Shown here: positions 5,748 through 6,021 of the stretch, in pieces
Position numbering within the stretch: position 1 is the stretch's first letter
How the letters are laid out: the number at the start of each line of letters is the position of its first letter
Source of the DNA: DATFPQ01 sp035264765
GTDB lineage: Bacteria > Actinomycetota > Actinomycetes > Actinomycetales > Angustibacteraceae
Assembly: GCA_035264765.1 (NCBI GenBank)
Contig: DATFPQ010000122.1
Location: 1-6,021 of the forward strand
Reading direction: 5' to 3'
Length of the DNA stretch: 6,021 nucleotides
Notes under the pieces: generated by a model
What the model saw: only the letters and a program-made list of their open reading frames with translations
Databases searched by the model: none
What the model was told of the DNA's origin: nothing
Program-made: the position numbers and the translations under genes

Positions 5748-6021
5748 GTGAGCGAAGCCGCAGCAGGCCCGGACCCGACGCATCAGCCCTGGTGGAAGAC
5801 CGCGGTCGTGTACCAGGTGTACCCGCGCAGCTTCGCCGACTCCGACGGCGACGGGATCGGCGACCTCCCGGGGATCGCGTCGCGCCTCGACCACCTCGCG
5901 GCGCTCGGCGTCGACGTCGTGTGGCTGTCGCCGGTCTACCCATCGCCGCAGGACGACGCGGGATACGACATCAGCGACTACGAGGACATCGACCCGACGT
6001 TCGGCACGCTCGCCGACTTCG
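5748..6021 (+). CDS. GH13 alpha-glucosidase / oligo-1,6-glucosidase-like enzyme (partial, 3' end outside window)
   Basis: Only the first 91 residues are present. They are a close fit to the N-terminus of GH13 alpha-glucosidases: WWKTAVVYQVYPRSF (15-29), the metal-binding loop DSDGDGIGDL (31-40), then LGVDVVWLSPVYPSPQDD (53-70) and GYDISDYEDIDPTFGTLADF (72-91). The form YQVYPRSF favours alpha-glucosidase or oligo-1,6-glucosidase over trehalose synthase, whose equivalent segment usually reads like YEVHVRSF. The catalytic Asp/Glu/Asp residues lie beyond the window, so specificity cannot be settled. The enzyme is probably cytoplasmic because no signal peptide is seen: the first 14 residues are polar and Pro/Ala-rich. 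It would hydrolyse terminal alpha-glucosidic bonds in maltose- or isomaltose-like sugars. It is divergent from the LtrA-family gene. Confidence 0.9.
   Translation, partial: MSEAAAGPDPTHQPWWKTAVVYQVYPRSFADSDGDGIGDLPGIASRLDHLAALGVDVVWLSPVYPSPQDDAGYDISDYEDIDPTFGTLADF

Noticed and set aside
4597..5751. Long plus-strand open frame of 384 codons opposite the LtrA-family gene
   Set aside because: It is antisense to the conserved LtrA motifs, and its composition is Gly/Arg/His/Glu-rich with no membrane or domain signal, so it reads as a shadow.
5650..5943. Upstream in-frame extension of the LtrA-family protein by 98 codons
   Set aside because: It would overlap the GH13 start region on the other strand, is Arg/Pro-rich and lacks LtrA homology. 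The 401-residue form from 5649 matches family length.

Overview
The window is very GC-rich, with codons that overwhelmingly end in G or C, frequent GTG starts and a C-terminal tail typical of actinobacterial DUF222/HNH proteins. This points to a high-GC actinobacterium, perhaps a soil or surface dweller of the Geodermatophilales, Pseudonocardiales or Kineosporiales type. The genus cannot be fixed from this sequence.

Layout: (1) The first 98 bases are the tail of a plus-strand gene, probably a DUF222/HNH endonuclease-like protein. (2) A short convergent gap (99-169) holds a near-identical direct repeat of 22 bases and a hairpin that could end transcription in both directions. (3) On the minus strand, read from about 2.9 kb down to 170, lie a 722-residue multi-sensor phosphatase (PAS, LOV blue-light domain, signalling helix, GAF, SpoIIE/PP2C) and, 88 bases downstream, a small RsbW/SpoIIAB-like HATPase. 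(4) Upstream, also on the minus strand, is a tight three-gene unit: an LtrA-family membrane protein, then an ABC ATPase (10-base gap), then an ABC-2 permease (GTGA overlap). (5) At the right edge, divergent from the LtrA gene, a plus-strand GH13 alpha-glucosidase begins and runs off the window.

The most interesting part is the phosphatase/HATPase pair. The second PAS domain carries the complete LOV flavin signature, including the photoactive cysteine (C203) and the FMN-contacting Asn/Gln residues at the expected spacing. The output domain keeps all the acidic residues expected of an active SpoIIE-type phosphatase. With an adjacent anti-sigma-like kinase, this looks like a blue-light input to a partner-switching (general stress or sigma factor) pathway. 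The STAS anti-anti-sigma substrate and the sigma factor are not in the window. LOV-SpoIIE architectures are already known in actinobacteria, so the specific combination is notable rather than a wholly new system. The LtrA/ABC unit looks like a membrane or export operon of unknown substrate, and no regulator gene for it is visible.
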